Made by a program: the position numbers and the translations under genes
Shown: piece after piece, positions 1-8,133 of the stretch
Layout: each line of letters opens with the position of its first letter
How positions within the stretch are numbered: the stretch's first letter is position 1
From: JBOHRE01 sp050732635
Lineage (GTDB): Bacteria; Gemmatimonadota; Gemmatimonadetes; Longimicrobiales; RSA9
DNA: 64,000 nucleotides
NCBI GenBank assembly: GCA_050732635.1
Contig: JBOHRE010000004.1
Coordinates: 9,690-73,689, forward strand
Reading direction: 5' to 3'
Notes under the pieces: model-generated
Seen by the model: only the letters and a program-made list of their open reading frames with translations
What the model was told of the DNA's origin: nothing
Database searches by the model: none

Positions 1-1
1 C

Positions 2-1348
2 GGCGAGTCCGCCGACACCGGCGGCGTCGCGGTCCAGCGCGGCCCGGAGGCCGACCACCCGTTCCCATCAACCTATGCGCCGCTGCCGTCGCGGGCCGTG
101 GTGATCCGCAACGCGACGATCATGACCGCGACCGAGCAGGGAACACTGCGCAACGCGGCGCTCGTGATTCGCGACGGTGAGATCGCGGCGGTGGGCAGCA
201 CGGTGGATGCGCCCGCGGACGCGACCGTGATCGACGCGGCCGGACGCTGGGTCACACCCGGGCTGATCGACGCGCACTCGCACCTCGGCGTGTACGCGGC
301 GCCGGGCATCGAGGCCAACTCGGACGGCAACGAGGCCACGAACCCGAATACCGCCGAGGTCTGGGCCGAGCATTCGGTCTGGCCGCACGACCCGCAGTTT
401 CCGCTGGCGCTCGCCGGTGGCGTGACCACGATCCATGTGCTGCCCGGCTCAGCGAATCTGTTTGGCGGCCGCGGCGTCACGCTGCGCAACGTGCCCGGCC
501 GCACCGTGCAGTCCATGAAGTTTCCGGGCGCGCCGCACACACTGAAGATGGCGTGCGGCGAGAACCCGAAGCGGGTCTACGGCAGCCGTGGCCGCTCGCC
601 CTCGACCGCCATGGGCAACGTCGCCGGCTACCGCGCTGCCTGGATCGACGCGGCCGAGTACAAGAAGCAGTGGGACAAATGGCGCGCCGACGGCGCGGAC
701 GCCGCCGAGCGGCCGCGTCGCAACCTGCAGAACGAGACGCTGATGGGTGTGCTGAATGGCGAGATCCTGATCCAGAATCACTGCTACCGCGGCGATGAGA
801 TGGCCTGGATGATGGACATCGCCGATGAGTTCGGCTACAGCATCTCCGCGTTCCATCATGGCGTCGAGGCCTACAAGGTCCGCGACCTGCTGGCCGAGCG
901 GGGCATCTGTGCCGCGATCTGGGCCGACTGGTGGGGCTTCAAGCTCGAGGCCTACGACGGCATCAACGAGAATCTCGCGCTCGTCGACCAGGCCGGCGGC
1001 TGCGCCGTGCTGCACACCGACTCGCCCGAAGGCATCCAGCGCATGAACCAGGACGCGGCCAAGGGGCTGCAGGCGGGCCGCGCTGCCGGCATCGATGTCG
1101 ATTACGACGACGCCATCGAGTGGATCACGATCAATCCTGCTCGCGCGATCGGCGTCGACGAGGAGACCGGCTCGCTGACGGTCGGCAAGCGCGGCGACGT
1201 CGTCCTCTGGTCCGGCGATCCGTTCAGCGTCTACACGCGCGCCGACCAGGTCTATATCGACGGCGCGCTGGTCTATGACCGGCGAGATCCCGCGACCGCG
1301 CCCGTCACCGACTTCGAGCTCGGCATTGCGCCGGGAGGTGTACGATGA
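2..1348 (+). CDS. Amidohydrolase family protein (5' end outside window)
   Basis: Metal-dependent hydrolase of the amidohydrolase superfamily (imidazolonepropionase/dihydroorotase-like TIM barrel), probably exported with its partner gene. The reading frame is open to the left edge; the GTG at 98 lies inside a conserved stretch, so the true N-terminus is probably upstream. Visible are the beta-sandwich strand VIRNATIMTA, the HxH motif in GLIDAHSHLG (H60 and H62 counted from the GTG), the GGVTTIHVLPGSANLFGG strand, and the C-terminal signature of these enzymes, INPARAIGVDEETGSL and GDVVLWSGDPF. It overlaps the next gene by 4 bp (ATGA), so the two are translationally coupled. Substrate is unknown; related pairs are often annotated as putative peptidases or imidazolonepropionase-like proteins. 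Confidence 0.85.
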   Translation, partial: GESADTGGVAVQRGPEADHPFPSTYAPLPSRAVVIRNATIMTATEQGTLRNAALVIRDGEIAAVGSTVDAPADATVIDAAGRWVTPGLIDAHSHLGVYAAPGIEANSDGNEATNPNTAEVWAEHSVWPHDPQFPLALAGGVTTIHVLPGSANLFGGRGVTLRNVPGRTVQSMKFPGAPHTLKMACGENPKRVYGSRGRSPSTAMGNVAGYRAAWIDAAEYKKQWDKWRADGADAAERPRRNLQNETLMGVLNGEILIQNHCYRGDEMAWMMDIADEFGYSISAFHHGVEAYKVRDLLAERGICAAIWADWWGFKLEAYDGINENLALVDQAGGCAVLHTDSPEGIQRMNQDAAKGLQAGRAAGIDVDYDDAIEWITINPARAIGVDEETGSLTVGKRGDVVLWSGDPFSVYTRADQVYIDGALVYDRRDPATAPVTDFELGIAPGGVR

Positions 1349-2667
1349 GTTACGGACCTGAAAGGGGACTCGGAGCGCCGTCGACGATGCGTCCAGGGAT
1401 GACTCTTCTCGTAGCGGCCCTCGCCCTCGCCCCCGCTCCCGCCCCCGCGCTCGCGCAGACCATCGCGATCACCAACGCGAGGATCTACTCAGTCGCCGGG
1501 CCGATGATCGAGCGCGGTACCGTCATCATCAGCGACGGTCGCATTGCCGCGGTCGGCGCCGACGCCCAGCCGCCTGCCGGTGCCCAGGTCATCGATGCCG
1601 CCGGCAAGGTCGTGACGCCCGGCTTCATCGACTCCTTCACGCAGCTCGGCGTGGTGGAGATCGGGGCCGCACCCGGCACGGTCGATGTCGCCAGCCGCGA
1701 GGACCGGATCACCGCCGCGTTCAACGTGGTCTGGGGCATCAACCCCGCGTCCACGCTGATCCCGATCGCGCGGACCGGCGGCATCACGCGTGCCGTGGTG
1801 GCGCCCAACCCCGGCGCGTCCATCATCGCCGGGCAGGGTGCGCTGATCCAGCTCGCGGGCGGCCGCGCCGACGAGATGGTCATGCGCAACCCGATCGCGA
1901 TGTTCGCGATCCTCGATGAGGGCGCCGCCGAGCGTACGGGCGGCGCGCGCGGCGTCGCCATGCTCCGGCTGCGCGAGATCTTCCAGGACGCGCGTGACTA
2001 CGCAGCCAACCGTGCCGCCTACGACGCAGGCAGCCGACGCGAGTACGCGGCCAGTCGCCTCGACCTCGCGGCGCTGGATCCCGTGCTCGACGGCGCGCTG
2101 CCGCTCGTGCTCGGCGTCGACCGGGCCAGCGACATCCTCAACGCACTCGGCCTCGCCCGCGATTTCGGACTCCAGCTCGTGCTCAGCGGCGCCCGCGAAG
2201 GCTGGCTCGTCGCCGACGACATCGCGCGTGCCGGCGTTCCCGTCATCGTGAATCCGATGAGCAACCTGCCGGATTTCGACGCGCTCTCGGCCACGCTCGA
2301 GAACGCCGCGCGGCTTGCGAATGCCGGCGTCACCGTGGTGTTCGCCAGCTTCGATGCACACAACACCCGCAACCTGCGGCAGGCCGCAGGCAACGCGGTC
2401 GCCTACGGCATGCCGTTCGACGCCGCGCTGCGCGCCGTGACCCTCGCGCCCGCCCAACTCTGGGGCGTGGCCGACCAGGTCGGCACGCTCGAGGTCGGCA
2501 GGCAGGCCGACGTCGTCGTCTGGTCCGGCGATCCGTTCGAGCTGCTCACACACGTCGAGCACGTCTTCATTGGCGGCCGCGAGGCCCCCGACGATACGCG
2601 TCAGCGCATGCTGCTCGAGCGCTACCGCACGCTCGACGGCGCGTGGCCGCCGTCGTTCCGGCACTGA
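1345..2667 (+). CDS. Secreted amidohydrolase-like protein lacking the HxH metal motif
   Basis: Paralogue of the upstream amidohydrolase, 440 residues, with an Ala/Pro-rich signal peptide (residues ~17-38, cleavage probably after PAPALAQ). It keeps the N-terminal strand IAITNARIYSVAGP, the family C-terminus (ADVVVWSGDPFELLTHV) and the overall fold. The HxH element that binds metal in strand 1 is replaced: where the partner has DAHSHLG this protein has DSFTQLG. It is therefore probably catalytically altered or a structural partner of the first protein, which is inference. The start ATG overlaps the upstream stop, giving a two-gene operon. No terminator is evident in the 140 bp after the stop. 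Confidence 0.85.
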   Translation: MSYGPERGLGAPSTMRPGMTLLVAALALAPAPAPALAQTIAITNARIYSVAGPMIERGTVIISDGRIAAVGADAQPPAGAQVIDAAGKVVTPGFIDSFTQLGVVEIGAAPGTVDVASREDRITAAFNVVWGINPASTLIPIARTGGITRAVVAPNPGASIIAGQGALIQLAGGRADEMVMRNPIAMFAILDEGAAERTGGARGVAMLRLREIFQDARDYAANRAAYDAGSRREYAASRLDLAALDPVLDGALPLVLGVDRASDILNALGLARDFGLQLVLSGAREGWLVADDIARAGVPVIVNPMSNLPDFDALSATLENAARLANAGVTVVFASFDAHNTRNLRQAAGNAVAYGMPFDAALRAVTLAPAQLWGVADQVGTLEVGRQADVVVWSGDPFELLTHVEHVFIGGREAPDDTRQRMLLERYRTLDGAWPPSFRH

Positions 2668-2913
2668 CCACCGGCTGCGGCAGGCACGGGTGGTGGGTCG
2701 CGGTCCGATGTCACCGCTGCCGCCCGTGCCGGTTCCGCGACGGCTTGCCGCGGGCGGGGCCTGCGCTATATGTTTCTAGCGCGCGTGTGAACCGGACCCT
2801 GACCGGTGCTCCCCACGACGCTGGGCGCGCGCCCAGCATTTCTTTTCCAAACGCTCCGCAGTTGCCGAAAACGCCGACCGGCTGGGCTGCCGGCCGGCCC
2901 TGCTGGTGCCGGT

Positions 2914-4995
2914 ATGGATGAGGTGGTGAATTCACTCGGAGTAGGGAACGCCGAACACCTGTATGGTGACTGGGCACGCATCCTGGATCTGTATCCGGAT
3001 GGCGTGCTCATTGTCGATGCGCCCGGCAGGGTGATCTGGGCGAATCCGGCTGCGCAGCGCATCCTCGGCCTGACGCAGACGGAGCTGGTGGGGCGGCTGA
3101 AGAGCGAGCTTCCGCTCCAACTCTACACTCTCGCCGGCGAGCCGCTAGCGCTCGAGCAATTCCCATCGCGAATCGTGGTGCGGACGGGTCGGGCGGTTCA
3201 GGACATCCGGTTCGCCGTGGAGCGCTCGGATGGCATGGCCTTCGTCGATGCGAGCGCGGCGCCGTTCGCGCTGGCGGCGGACGGCACGATCGAGCGGGTG
3301 ATCGTCTCGCTGCACGACATCACGGAGCGGGTCGGGGAGCAGGAGGAGCGCGCCATGCTGGTATTGGCGCTCGACGCGGAGCGGGCGCGCCTGCGTACGG
3401 TCATCGATCACGTGCCTGTCGGCGTGCTGCTGGCTGAGGCGCCGAGCGGCAGGATCATCCTGGCGAGCCCGCTCGTCGAGCGGCTGCTCGGCCACGCTGT
3501 ATACTATGCGCCGGACGTGAGCGCGTACGGCGCCTACCAGGTGCTGCACGCCGATGGTCGGGCGTATGCGCCGGAGGAGCAGCCGCTGGCGCGGGCGCTG
3601 CGAGGCGAGCGGATCGAGGCCGAGGAGGTGCTGTATCGACGCGGCGACGGCCGCGTCGTTTGGCTGCGGGCGAGCGCGGAGCCGATCCGCGAGCGCGACG
3701 GCCAGGTGATCGGCGCGGTGCTGGCGTTTCACGACATCGAGCGCGACAAGCGCGCGGGGCATGCGCAGCAGCTGGTCGCGGAGGCGAGCAGGATCCTGGC
3801 CACCAGCCTCGACTATCAGACGACGCTCGACAGTGTCGCGCGGCTGGCGGTACCGGATCTCGCGGACGCCTGTCTGCTCGACCTGCTGGACGACGAGGGC
3901 GCGCCGCAGCGCCTCGGCATCGCCTGTGTCGACGCGGAGGCCGAGCGCCGGCTGCGTCAGATGACGCAGCGTTGGGGCGTCAGTCCCGACCCGCAGCGCA
4001 ATCTGATCCTGGAAGTGATCCGTCTCGAGGAGCCGCGTCTGGTCAGCGAGCTCGATGATGCAATGCTACGCCGCTACTCGACGACGGAATCGCAGTACGA
4101 GGCGCTGGCCAGCCTGCCGTTCCGCTCGGCCATGATCCTGCCGCTCGTCGCGCGCGGCCGCGCCTTCGGCGCGATCAGCTTCGGCGCGGGGCGCGACCGC
4201 CGCCCGTACGACTTGGACGACCTGACCGTCGCCCGCGACCTGGCCGACCGCGCCGCGCTCGCCATCGACAACGCCCGGTTGTACCACGAGGCGCAGGCCG
4301 CGAGTGAGTCGAAATCCAATTTCATCGGCGTGCTGTCGCACGAGTTCCGTACGCCGCTGACGGCCATCGTCGGCTATGCGGATCTGCTGGATTCGGGTGT
4401 CGGCGGGCAGCTCGCGCCCAGGCAGCTCGACTTCGTCAAGCCGATCCGCGCGAGCGCCTGGCACCTGTCGCAGCTGATCGATGAGATCCTGACCTTCTCG
4501 CGCCTCGAGGCCGGCCGCGAAGAGGTGCAGCGCACGATGACGGACCTCACGGCAAGCGTGCGCGAGGTCGCCGACATCCTCGAGCCGGTCGCCGCGTCGA
4601 AGGGGCTGCGGTTGATGATCGACGTGCCGAGCCAGCCCGTGCCGGCACGAACGGATGCAGCCAAGATCCGCCAGATCCTGCTGAACCTGCTCAACAACGC
4701 GATCAAGTTCACGGCCGCTGGCACGGTGACCGTGCGCGTGAGGTCGGAATCCGGCCGTGCCGTGCTCGAGGTCGTGGACACGGGCATCGGCATTCCGGCC
4801 GAGCACCACGAGCGCATCTTCGAGCGTTTCTGGCAGGTCGAGCAGGGTCCGACCCGGCGCGCGCAGGGCACGGGTCTGGGGCTCGCCATCGTGCGCCGCC
4901 TGACGAAGCTGCTGGAGGGCGAGGTCACGGTCATCAGCGCGCCGGGCGAAGGCAGCACCTTCAACGTCTGGCTGCCGGTCGACGGTGACAGCTGA
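2914..4995 (+). CDS. PAS-PAS-GAF sensor histidine kinase (orphan)
   Basis: Soluble multi-sensor histidine kinase of about 693 residues. Domains in order: PAS (roughly residues 15-125, with GVLIVDAPGRVIWANPAA), second PAS (~140-265), GAF (~285-440), HisKA with the phospho-acceptor His at about residue 476 in SHEFRTPL, and HATPase_c with the N box (LLNLLNNAIKFT), G1 (DTGIGIPAE) and G2 (GTGLGLAIVRRL). No membrane segment is seen, so it senses an intracellular signal. The start is uncertain: the ATG at 2914 fits the domain boundary, while an in-frame GTG at 2806 would add 36 low-complexity residues; neither has a clear Shine-Dalgarno. No response regulator lies next to it. Confidence 0.85.
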   Translation: MDEVVNSLGVGNAEHLYGDWARILDLYPDGVLIVDAPGRVIWANPAAQRILGLTQTELVGRLKSELPLQLYTLAGEPLALEQFPSRIVVRTGRAVQDIRFAVERSDGMAFVDASAAPFALAADGTIERVIVSLHDITERVGEQEERAMLVLALDAERARLRTVIDHVPVGVLLAEAPSGRIILASPLVERLLGHAVYYAPDVSAYGAYQVLHADGRAYAPEEQPLARALRGERIEAEEVLYRRGDGRVVWLRASAEPIRERDGQVIGAVLAFHDIERDKRAGHAQQLVAEASRILATSLDYQTTLDSVARLAVPDLADACLLDLLDDEGAPQRLGIACVDAEAERRLRQMTQRWGVSPDPQRNLILEVIRLEEPRLVSELDDAMLRRYSTTESQYEALASLPFRSAMILPLVARGRAFGAISFGAGRDRRPYDLDDLTVARDLADRAALAIDNARLYHEAQAASESKSNFIGVLSHEFRTPLTAIVGYADLLDSGVGGQLAPRQLDFVKPIRASAWHLSQLIDEILTFSRLEAGREEVQRTMTDLTASVREVADILEPVAASKGLRLMIDVPSQPVPARTDAAKIRQILLNLLNNAIKFTAAGTVTVRVRSESGRAVLEVVDTGIGIPAEHHERIFERFWQVEQGPTRRAQGTGLGLAIVRRLTKLLEGEVTVISAPGEGSTFNVWLPVDGDS

Positions 4996-5020
4996 CGCAG
5001 CGCCTACACGGCGGCGCGCA

Positions 5021-5488
5021 TCAGTCGAGCAGCGCTTCGAGCCGGTCGATCAGCTCCGCCTGCGCCGGCAGGATCTTGCGCTTCGCCATCGCCGTGTCGA
5101 ACCACGCGCAGCGGTCCACCTCGGGGAATGTGATCCAGCGGCCGGACCCGCGCGGCCACTCGGTGCGGCTCTCGTTGCTCACGATGGTCGTCGGATCCGC
5201 GTCGCGTTCGACGGCCCACGCGTGCACGACCTTGCCGGCCTTCTGCCGGATGCTGCCCAGCTCGAGGAGCGGGCCGTCCACCGCGATGCCGGTCTCCTCG
5301 CGAAACTCGCGCTTGGCAGTCTCGACCAGCGGCTCGTCCGCAGCGACCACGCCCTTCGGGATCGTCCAAGCGCCCTCGTCTCGATTGCGCCAGAACGGTC
5401 CGCCCGGGTGTCCGAGGAAGACCTCCAGCCGCCCTGCCCGCCGACGGAACAGCAACAGCCCGGCGCTGACCTTCTTTTCACGAGCCAT
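5021..5488 (-). CDS. Nudix hydrolase
   Basis: Nudix-fold pyrophosphohydrolase, 155 residues. The Nudix box is complete: G at the start of GVVAADEPLVETAKREF followed by REETGIA, matching GX5EX7REUXEEXGU. The N-terminus (KVSAGLLLFRRRAGRLEVFL) and the WTIPKG segment place it with the small bacterial proteins annotated as predicted NTP pyrophosphohydrolases. The substrate is not predictable. It starts 4 bp after the stop of the F420-type reductase gene, so the two are probably one transcription unit on the minus strand. It converges with the histidine kinase gene across about 25 bp. Confidence 0.88.
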   Translation of the reverse strand: MAREKKVSAGLLLFRRRAGRLEVFLGHPGGPFWRNRDEGAWTIPKGVVAADEPLVETAKREFREETGIAVDGPLLELGSIRQKAGKVVHAWAVERDADPTTIVSNESRTEWPRGSGRWITFPEVDRCAWFDTAMAKRKILPAQAELIDRLEALLD

Positions 5489-5492
5489 GCGC

Positions 5493-6182
5493 TCATGCGG
5501 TTACGTCCAGCGGCACGCTCGGCGCGGGCGGTCCGGCGATCTGGATGCCGAAGTGCGGCGTGCCCAGCAGTCCCCACAGTCGCACCCACAGCAGCACGAA
5601 CATCTCGGTCGTGCGCGCGCCCGTGATGTCGCCCAGGTCGACCAGACTCTGCGGCTTCCAGCCGAACCATTCGACCAGCCAGGACGCGACCTGCGCCTTG
5701 GCGCCCGCATCGTTTCCGCAGACCAACAGCGCGTGATCGCTGCCGACGAGCGCTGGCTCGACCATCACATTCGCGTTCACCGTGTTGAGCGCCTTGACGA
5801 CGCGCGCCTGCGGGTACGCGCGCTGGATCTGCTCGCCCAGCGAGTCGGTGTTGCAGATCGTGAGGGTCGGCGGCATGCCGCGCGAGAAGTCGAGCGGATT
5901 GGCGACATCGACCAGTACCTTGCCGCCGAGCGCGTCCGGACCGGCCTGCGCGAGCGCCTCGAGGGAGACGGCGCCGGCCGTGCAGTTGAACACGCAGTCG
6001 CCGAACGCCGCCGCATCGGCGAACGTGCCATGAGCGGCACCATTGCCTGTGCGCTGCGCCCAAGTGACGGCCTTCTCGTTGTCGCGCGTGCGCGAGCCCA
6101 TCATGACCTGCTGTGCGGCGCGGACCATTGCGCTAGCGAGCGTTTCACCGACGATCCCGGTGCCCAGCACGCCGATCCTCAT
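5493..6182 (-). CDS. NADP oxidoreductase, coenzyme F420-dependent family
   Basis: Rossmann-fold reductase of 229 residues resembling NADPH:F420 oxidoreductase (NpdG) and related NADP_Rossmann (F420 oxidoreductase) proteins. The dinucleotide-binding loop GVLGTGIVGETLA is at the extreme N-terminus, followed by MGSRTRDNEKAVTWA, which carries the arginines expected for the NADP phosphate. VDVANPLDFSRGMPP and KALNTVNANVMV are typical family segments. Members of this fold are often found in bacteria without F420, so the actual electron partner is uncertain. It is co-directional with the Nudix gene 4 bp downstream. Start is the ATG at 6182. Confidence 0.85.
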   Translation of the reverse strand: MRIGVLGTGIVGETLASAMVRAAQQVMMGSRTRDNEKAVTWAQRTGNGAAHGTFADAAAFGDCVFNCTAGAVSLEALAQAGPDALGGKVLVDVANPLDFSRGMPPTLTICNTDSLGEQIQRAYPQARVVKALNTVNANVMVEPALVGSDHALLVCGNDAGAKAQVASWLVEWFGWKPQSLVDLGDITGARTTEMFVLLWVRLWGLLGTPHFGIQIAGPPAPSVPLDVTA

Positions 6183-6312
6183 GGTTGCCTCATCAGGAGA
6201 AGGTGGCCGAAGACGGATCCTGCAGGCCGCATCGGGGTATTCTGTTCATCCGGCTACTTCGCACTGGAGATCCTTCCGTGCACCCCCGCTGGCTCCTGAA
6301 AGGAGCGCTACG

Positions 6313-6486
6313 ATGGCAACGCACGTCATCCACAAGAACGACGGCACGCCGAGCAAGTACTTCTGGTCGGACAAGCACGGCAGCGACAAGACCAAGCGTA
6401 CGATCTACAAGCGCACGGCCAACGGCGTCACGCGCATGAAGGGTGTACACTTCGATACGGACAAGCAGAAGCTGCGCAGGGACTGA
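6313..6486 (+). CDS. Small basic conserved hypothetical protein
   Basis: A 57-residue, Lys/Arg-rich protein (MATHVIHKNDGTPSKYFW...). I chose the ATG at 6313 because AAAGGAG lies 7-10 bp upstream and because the longer frame opening at 6043 runs antisense to the reductase gene and lacks coding character. No known domain is recognised. The repeated aromatic and basic residues (KYFWSDKHG, KRTIYKRTANG) suggest a small nucleic-acid or ribosome-binding protein, but that is speculation. It stands alone between divergently and convergently placed neighbours. Confidence 0.65.
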   Translation: MATHVIHKNDGTPSKYFWSDKHGSDKTKRTIYKRTANGVTRMKGVHFDTDKQKLRRD

Positions 6487-6520
6487 GGCGACAGCAGTCC
6501 GTCGCGTTTCGCGATCGGCT

Positions 6521-6548
6521 GGGCCGGTGGGCACGAGCTTGCCGGCCC
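6521..6548. terminator. Possible bidirectional hairpin terminator
   Basis: GGGCCGG and CCGGCCC form a 7-bp stem separated by 14 bases between two convergent genes. No T-tract follows, so an intrinsic terminator is only one reading. Confidence 0.35.
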
Positions 6549-6556
6549 GCTTCGCA

Positions 6557-7024
6557 TTACCGCGGCAACACCGCGTTCGGCGCGCCGCCGTCCCGCAGCT
6601 CGACCGGATCGCCGATCCGGATCTCGCCGCCGAGCAGGATGCCACCGAACACGCCGCCGCGCCAGTCGCGGTGCATTGCTCGCTGCAGCCCCGGCAGCGC
6701 CTCATCCATGCGCTCGCAGGGCCGCGTCTCGCCACGAATCTCGAGCACGCAGCCACCCACGATCAGCAGCCGGCCGCGACTCTCCTTGAGGGGCACGCCG
6801 CTGATCATCAGGTTCGCGCGCCGGGCCGAGGGATCGAGCGTGCCGCCCAGCTCCGTCATCAGCTCCTGCCAGACCTCCTGCTCGATCACCGTGACCTGGC
6901 GTCGCGAGCCGTGCGTCGGATTGCCGCGCAGCCCGTGGCCCGCCTCGAGCACGGCGTGCTCCACGGCATCCAACACGCCGCGCCTCGCGCGCTTGACCCA
7001 GATCGCTTCCAGCCGGCCCGCCAT
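6557..7024 (-). CDS. MOSC domain-containing protein
   Basis: About 155 residues of MOSC-domain sequence (MOCO sulfurase C-terminal), a beta-barrel domain that in molybdenum hydroxylase maturation and YiiM-type proteins handles sulfur or N-hydroxylated substrates. Support comes from LEAIWVKRARRGVLD at the start, the strands QVTVIEQEVW and RANLMISGVPL, and GETRPCERMDEALPG, where the family places its conserved Cys. The ATG at 7024 matches the family start; the upstream open frame to 7135 runs into the repeat cluster and is not considered coding. Function is most likely molybdenum-cofactor or detoxification related. Confidence 0.8.
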   Translation of the reverse strand: MAGRLEAIWVKRARRGVLDAVEHAVLEAGHGLRGNPTHGSRRQVTVIEQEVWQELMTELGGTLDPSARRANLMISGVPLKESRGRLLIVGGCVLEIRGETRPCERMDEALPGLQRAMHRDWRGGVFGGILLGGEIRIGDPVELRDGGAPNAVLPR

Positions 7025-7076
7025 AGAGGCAACGGTATCGCGTTCGGCGGCGCCCGGCCATGCTATGCGGCCGGCA

Positions 7077-7349
7077 TAGGGGTCCAGGCGGATCGGTTGG
7101 GCAGCCGATGTTGCGGGCCTTAGGGGTCCAGACACATCGGTGGGGCAGCCGATGTTGTGTTAGGCGATAGGGGTCCAGGCGGATCGGCGGGCAGCCGATT
7201 CTGCGTTAGGCGATCAGGGCGCTGCTACATCCATGGCTCGTCGACGGAGGGGCCGTACGCCTAATGCGACGAGCTCGCCCAACCCGCCCGCCTGGACCCC
7301 TAAGGCCTAACGCGATTGAGCCCGCCCTGCCCGCCCGCCGGGACCCCTA
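7077..7349. repeat. Five-copy ~45-bp repeat cluster (3 direct, 2 inverted)
   Basis: Three plus-strand units begin TAGGGGTCC at 7077, 7121 and 7168. Two minus-strand units read inward from 7302 and 7349, where the plus strand shows GGACCCCTA. Unit spacing is 44-47 bp within each set. Each unit has the form TAGGGGTCCAGGCGG, a short GGGCAGC core, and (in most copies) a closing GTTAGGC or ATTAGGC. Copies 4 and 5 are joined head to tail, and copy 5 supplies the last ~16 codons of the DDAH gene. The two sets flank a 45-bp centre holding a DinB-like remnant. The family is not one I recognise. Confidence 0.8.
7225..7260 (-). pseudogene. C-terminal remnant of a DinB-like gene
   Basis: In the centre of the repeat cluster the minus strand reads AYGPSVDEPWM then stop. 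This closely resembles the last residues of the DinB-family protein at 14891-15379 (IYGPTADEPW, stop). Only about 11 codons remain, so homology rests on a short match and could be chance. Confidence 0.35.
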
Positions 7350-8100
7350 CCACAACGCTGCAACACGTGACCCCGCCTTCCGCCTTGGCCAGCTCCGACA
7401 GGTCGACGCGCGCGAGCCGAATGCCGCGCGCCTGCAGCCGGCGCGCGGTCCGCTCGTGCGACGCATCGTAAACGACGCGCGTCGCCAGCCGCAGCGCATT
7501 GGCGGCTGCCGGCTCCGCGGGATCGACATCGACCACCCGCAGTGCTGCGAACACCGACGGCTCCACCCACGCAGGGTTGAGCAGCACCGTGTCGTCGGCC
7601 ACCAGCGTGACCGCGCTCTTCAGATGCAGGCAGCCGCGCACCTCGACCGGCACGACCTCGTAGCCGTACGCTGCCGTCAGCTCGGCGAGCTGCGCGATGC
7701 CGGCCGCGTTGGTCCGGCTGGACCGGCCGACGAACAGCGTACGGCCGATGCGCAGCACATCGCCGCCATCCAGCGTGGCCGGCGCCGTCATGAGCCGCGG
7801 CTCGCGGTAACCGGCCAGCGCCTCGGCCACGGCGGCCGTCTCCGGACGTCGTGATGCCGCGCCCGGGCGGGCGATGATCGCCACCTCATCGAGCACCACC
7901 GCAGTGTCCTCGACGAAGACGGAGTCCGGCAGCTCGGGCGCGGCCGGCAGGCGCACGACGTGGCAGCCGAGCGCGCGCAGCGTGTGCTCGTACGCGGCGT
8001 GCTGCCGCGCGGCACGCTCGACGTCGATCGGCTCGCGCTGGCTGTGCGTCAGCTCGCAGCTCGCCAGCCGTGGGCTGACGGGACGGGTCAATGCGATCAT
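7300..8100 (-). CDS. Dimethylargininase (DDAH)-family amidinotransferase
   Basis: N(G),N(G)-dimethylarginine dimethylaminohydrolase-like protein of 266 residues, a pentein-fold enzyme releasing citrulline from methylated arginines. Diagnostic motifs are DSVFVEDTAVV (substrate-binding loop), TLDGGDVLRIG, the catalytic His in GCLHLKS (H159) and the nucleophilic Cys in EGGVTCCS (C246). The natural end would lie shortly after SVVVGV; the remaining residues (AGGQGGLNRVRP) are encoded by repeat unit 5 and the stop by unit 4, so repeat insertion has replaced the C-terminus. Downstream on the same strand is only the repeat cluster; upstream is the dioxygenase gene. Confidence 0.88.
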   Translation of the reverse strand: MIALTRPVSPRLASCELTHSQREPIDVERAARQHAAYEHTLRALGCHVVRLPAAPELPDSVFVEDTAVVLDEVAIIARPGAASRRPETAAVAEALAGYREPRLMTAPATLDGGDVLRIGRTLFVGRSSRTNAAGIAQLAELTAAYGYEVVPVEVRGCLHLKSAVTLVADDTVLLNPAWVEPSVFAALRVVDVDPAEPAAANALRLATRVVYDASHERTARRLQARGIRLARVDLSELAKAEGGVTCCSVVVGVPAGGQGGLNRVRP

Positions 8101-8133
8101 TTCGTGCGGCCTGCCGCGGCCGGAGCCGCAGAC

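Noticed and set aside
1489..2664. 391-codon minus-strand frame opposite the second amidohydrolase
   Set aside because: Arg/Gly/Asp-rich antisense sequence without family features.
7077..7349. CRISPR array
   Set aside because: Five units lie in two opposite orientations with no unique spacers of regular length and no cas genes.
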